The notes below the pieces were generated by a model. It was not told the DNA's origin. It ran no database searches and saw nothing but the letters and a program-made list of their open reading frames with translations. A stretch of 64,000 nucleotides of DNA from Pseudoalteromonas xiamenensis (GTDB lineage: Bacteria > Pseudomonadota > Gammaproteobacteria > Enterobacterales > Alteromonadaceae), in the NCBI RefSeq assembly GCF_030994125.1, contig NZ_CP099917.1, forward strand, positions 2,622,001-2,686,000, written 5' to 3'. Each line of letters starts with the position of its first letter. Within the stretch, counting starts at the first letter, position 1. Positions 62,750-64,000 of the stretch are shown here, in pieces. The position numbers were made by a program, and so were the translations under genes.

Positions 62750-64000
62750 TTAAGCCATCGCAAAATGCGCTCGATTGCCCATCCAACGTTGCTCAATCGG
62801 TTCAATAATGTCCGGATGTTCCTGCATGAGCCGTTTGGCGACTGCACGTACTTGCGGGATAAGTTCTTTATCGCGCGAGAGATCGGCAATTTTAAATTCG
62901 GCAAGTCCGGTTTGTTTTGTGCCCAGCACTTCCCCTGGTCCTCGGATTTCAAGGTCGCGTTCCGCGATAACAAACCCATCATTACTGTCGCGTAAAACGC
63001 CTAAGCGTTTTTGGGCTGTGCCTGACAAAGGTGCGTGATAGAGAAGTAAGCAGTGTGAAGCAATCGCACCTCGTCCAACGCGGCCACGTAATTGGTGGAG
63101 TTGAGCAAGCCCCAATCGCTCAGGGTTTTCAATAATGATTAAACTCGCATTTGGAACATCTACCCCGACTTCAATCACGGTGGTAGCAACCAATACATCG
63201 CTTTGACCTTGTTTAAACTCAGCCATAATGGTTTGTTTTTCAGCTGCTTTCATTCTTCCATGGACAAGCGATACGCGTAGTTCAGGCAGGGCTTCACTTA
63301 ATGCAATTTGTGCGTCTTCCGCGGCTTGGCATTGCAAAGCCTCGGATTCTTCAATCAGTGTGCAGACCCAATAGACTTGTCGTTGTTGCTCCGTACAAGC
63401 GACTCGAACTCGTTCGATCACTTCATGGCGTCGAGTATCGGGAACGGCGACGGTAGTAATTGGAGTGCGACCAGGTGGAAGTTCATCAATGATAGAGGTT
63501 TCTAGGTCGGCGTAAGCCGTCATCGCGAGTGTTCTTGGAATGGGCGTCGCTGTCATAACGAGCTGGTGTGGGTAGCAGTCGCCAAAACGACCTTTCTCGC
63601 GCAGCGACAAACGTTGGTGTACACCAAATCGGTGTTGTTCATCAATAATGATGAGAGCAAGGTTTTTAAATGTCACTTGCTCTTGAAACAACGCGTGAGT
63701 ACCAATAACCATTTGCGCTTCGCCTGACGCTAACCGTTCTAGTGTGGTGTTGCGCTCTTTGCCTTTCGTCTTTCCACCAAGCCACGCGACGCTTATTCCC
63801 AGCGGCGTAAACCAATTAGCAAAATTGGCGGCATGCTGTTCAGACAGTATTTCGGTGGGTGCCATTAGAGCAACTTGAAATCCAGCACTGATGGCACTTA
63901 GTGCGGATAACGCTGCGACTAATGTTTTACCTGAACCGACATCACCTTGAACGAGTCTCATCATCGGGTAAGGTAGCGCCAGATCGTGTTTAATCTCATC
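62750..64000 (-). CDS. recG: ATP-dependent DNA helicase RecG, C-terminal part
   Basis: The 3' end of recG, about 416 codons, with the frame still open at the window edge, so the gene starts beyond 64000. Helicase motifs are intact: Walker A GDVGSGKT, DEQH box (IIDEQHRFG), TATPIPRT motif III, then VATTVIEVGVDVPNA and the motif VI QLRGRVGRG. The TRG-like ERDLEIRGPGEVLGTKQTG segment is typical of RecG. The missing N-terminal wedge domain should lie upstream. It reverses stalled replication forks. Nearby porin is convergent. Confidence 0.96.
   Translation of the reverse strand, partial: DEIKHDLALPYPMMRLVQGDVGSGKTLVAALSALSAISAGFQVALMAPTEILSEQHAANFANWFTPLGISVAWLGGKTKGKERNTTLERLASGEAQMVIGTHALFQEQVTFKNLALIIIDEQHRFGVHQRLSLREKGRFGDCYPHQLVMTATPIPRTLAMTAYADLETSIIDELPPGRTPITTVAVPDTRRHEVIERVRVACTEQQRQVYWVCTLIEESEALQCQAAEDAQIALSEALPELRVSLVHGRMKAAEKQTIMAEFKQGQSDVLVATTVIEVGVDVPNASLIIIENPERLGLAQLHQLRGRVGRGAIASHCLLLYHAPLSGTAQKRLGVLRDSNDGFVIAERDLEIRGPGEVLGTKQTGLAEFKIADLSRDKELIPQVRAVAKRLMQEHPDIIEPIEQRWMGNRAHFAMA

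Overview
This is a 64 kb chromosomal window from a Gram-negative gammaproteobacterium, most likely an Alteromonadales member close to Pseudoalteromonas (inference). Pointers are the moderate GC content, AcnB, GlnA-GlnL-GlnG, TypA, YihY-Dtd-FabY and MaoP/HdfR of gammaproteobacterial type, many outer-membrane proteins (OmpA-like, OMPLA, a phosphate-type porin), numerous solitary periplasmic binding proteins, a DUF2959 lipoprotein and a large secreted zinc metalloprotease. No rRNA, tRNA, CRISPR array or intact insertion sequence was found.

Layout: 0.1-3.2 kb holds two tandem lysophosphatidate acyltransferase paralogues coupled to an MscS/YbdG channel. 3.2-12.1 kb holds ChrA, two orphan solute-binding proteins, two OmpA-domain proteins, SelO, an ABC exporter and a small membrane protein. 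12.4-17.1 kb has acnB and a two-gene unit of an Fe(II)/2-oxoglutarate oxygenase and a class V aminotransferase. 17.1-22.2 kb is an accessory island. It contains a gene remnant, REP-like inverted repeats, an 8-bp microsatellite, and a minus-strand pair made of a STAND NTPase with eight near-identical 46-residue TPR units and a small partner. The two proteins share a glycine/asparagine-rich N-terminal motif. This is the best candidate for an undescribed system, a NLR-like defence or cell-death module with possible amyloid-type signalling. 22.2-27.5 kb is the nitrogen regulation block (glnG, glnL, glnA with sigma-54 promoter and two NtrC sites). 27.7-36.6 kb has typA, a DUF2959 lipoprotein, yihY, an aminopeptidase, dtd, fabY and small genes.

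38.9-43.3 kb is a lysine operon, dapA-dapD-lysA plus an AstE/AspA-like deacylase, preceded by a lysine riboswitch whose P1 helix overlaps a terminator. 43.4-45.0 kb has a DUF4097-like/TraB-GumN pair. 45.2-51.1 kb is the ilv operon with a 23-residue leader peptide and attenuator, then ilvG, ilvM, ilvD and ilvA. Between ilvM and ilvD lies the scar of ilvE, with both gene ends still readable and the middle deleted.

51.2-64 kb holds a coupled pair of binding-protein genes, an RNA/protein methyltransferase-like gene, carbonic anhydrase, fbp, the metalloprotease, a dual-receiver diguanylate cyclase, the divergent maoP/hdfR pair, a porin with a pho-box-like promoter, and the C-terminal part of recG, which runs off the window.

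The window is mainly core metabolism (branched-chain amino acids, lysine, glutamine, gluconeogenesis, TCA) with textbook control elements, interrupted by the 17-22 kb island. All family assignments come from reading the translated sequence without database searches.
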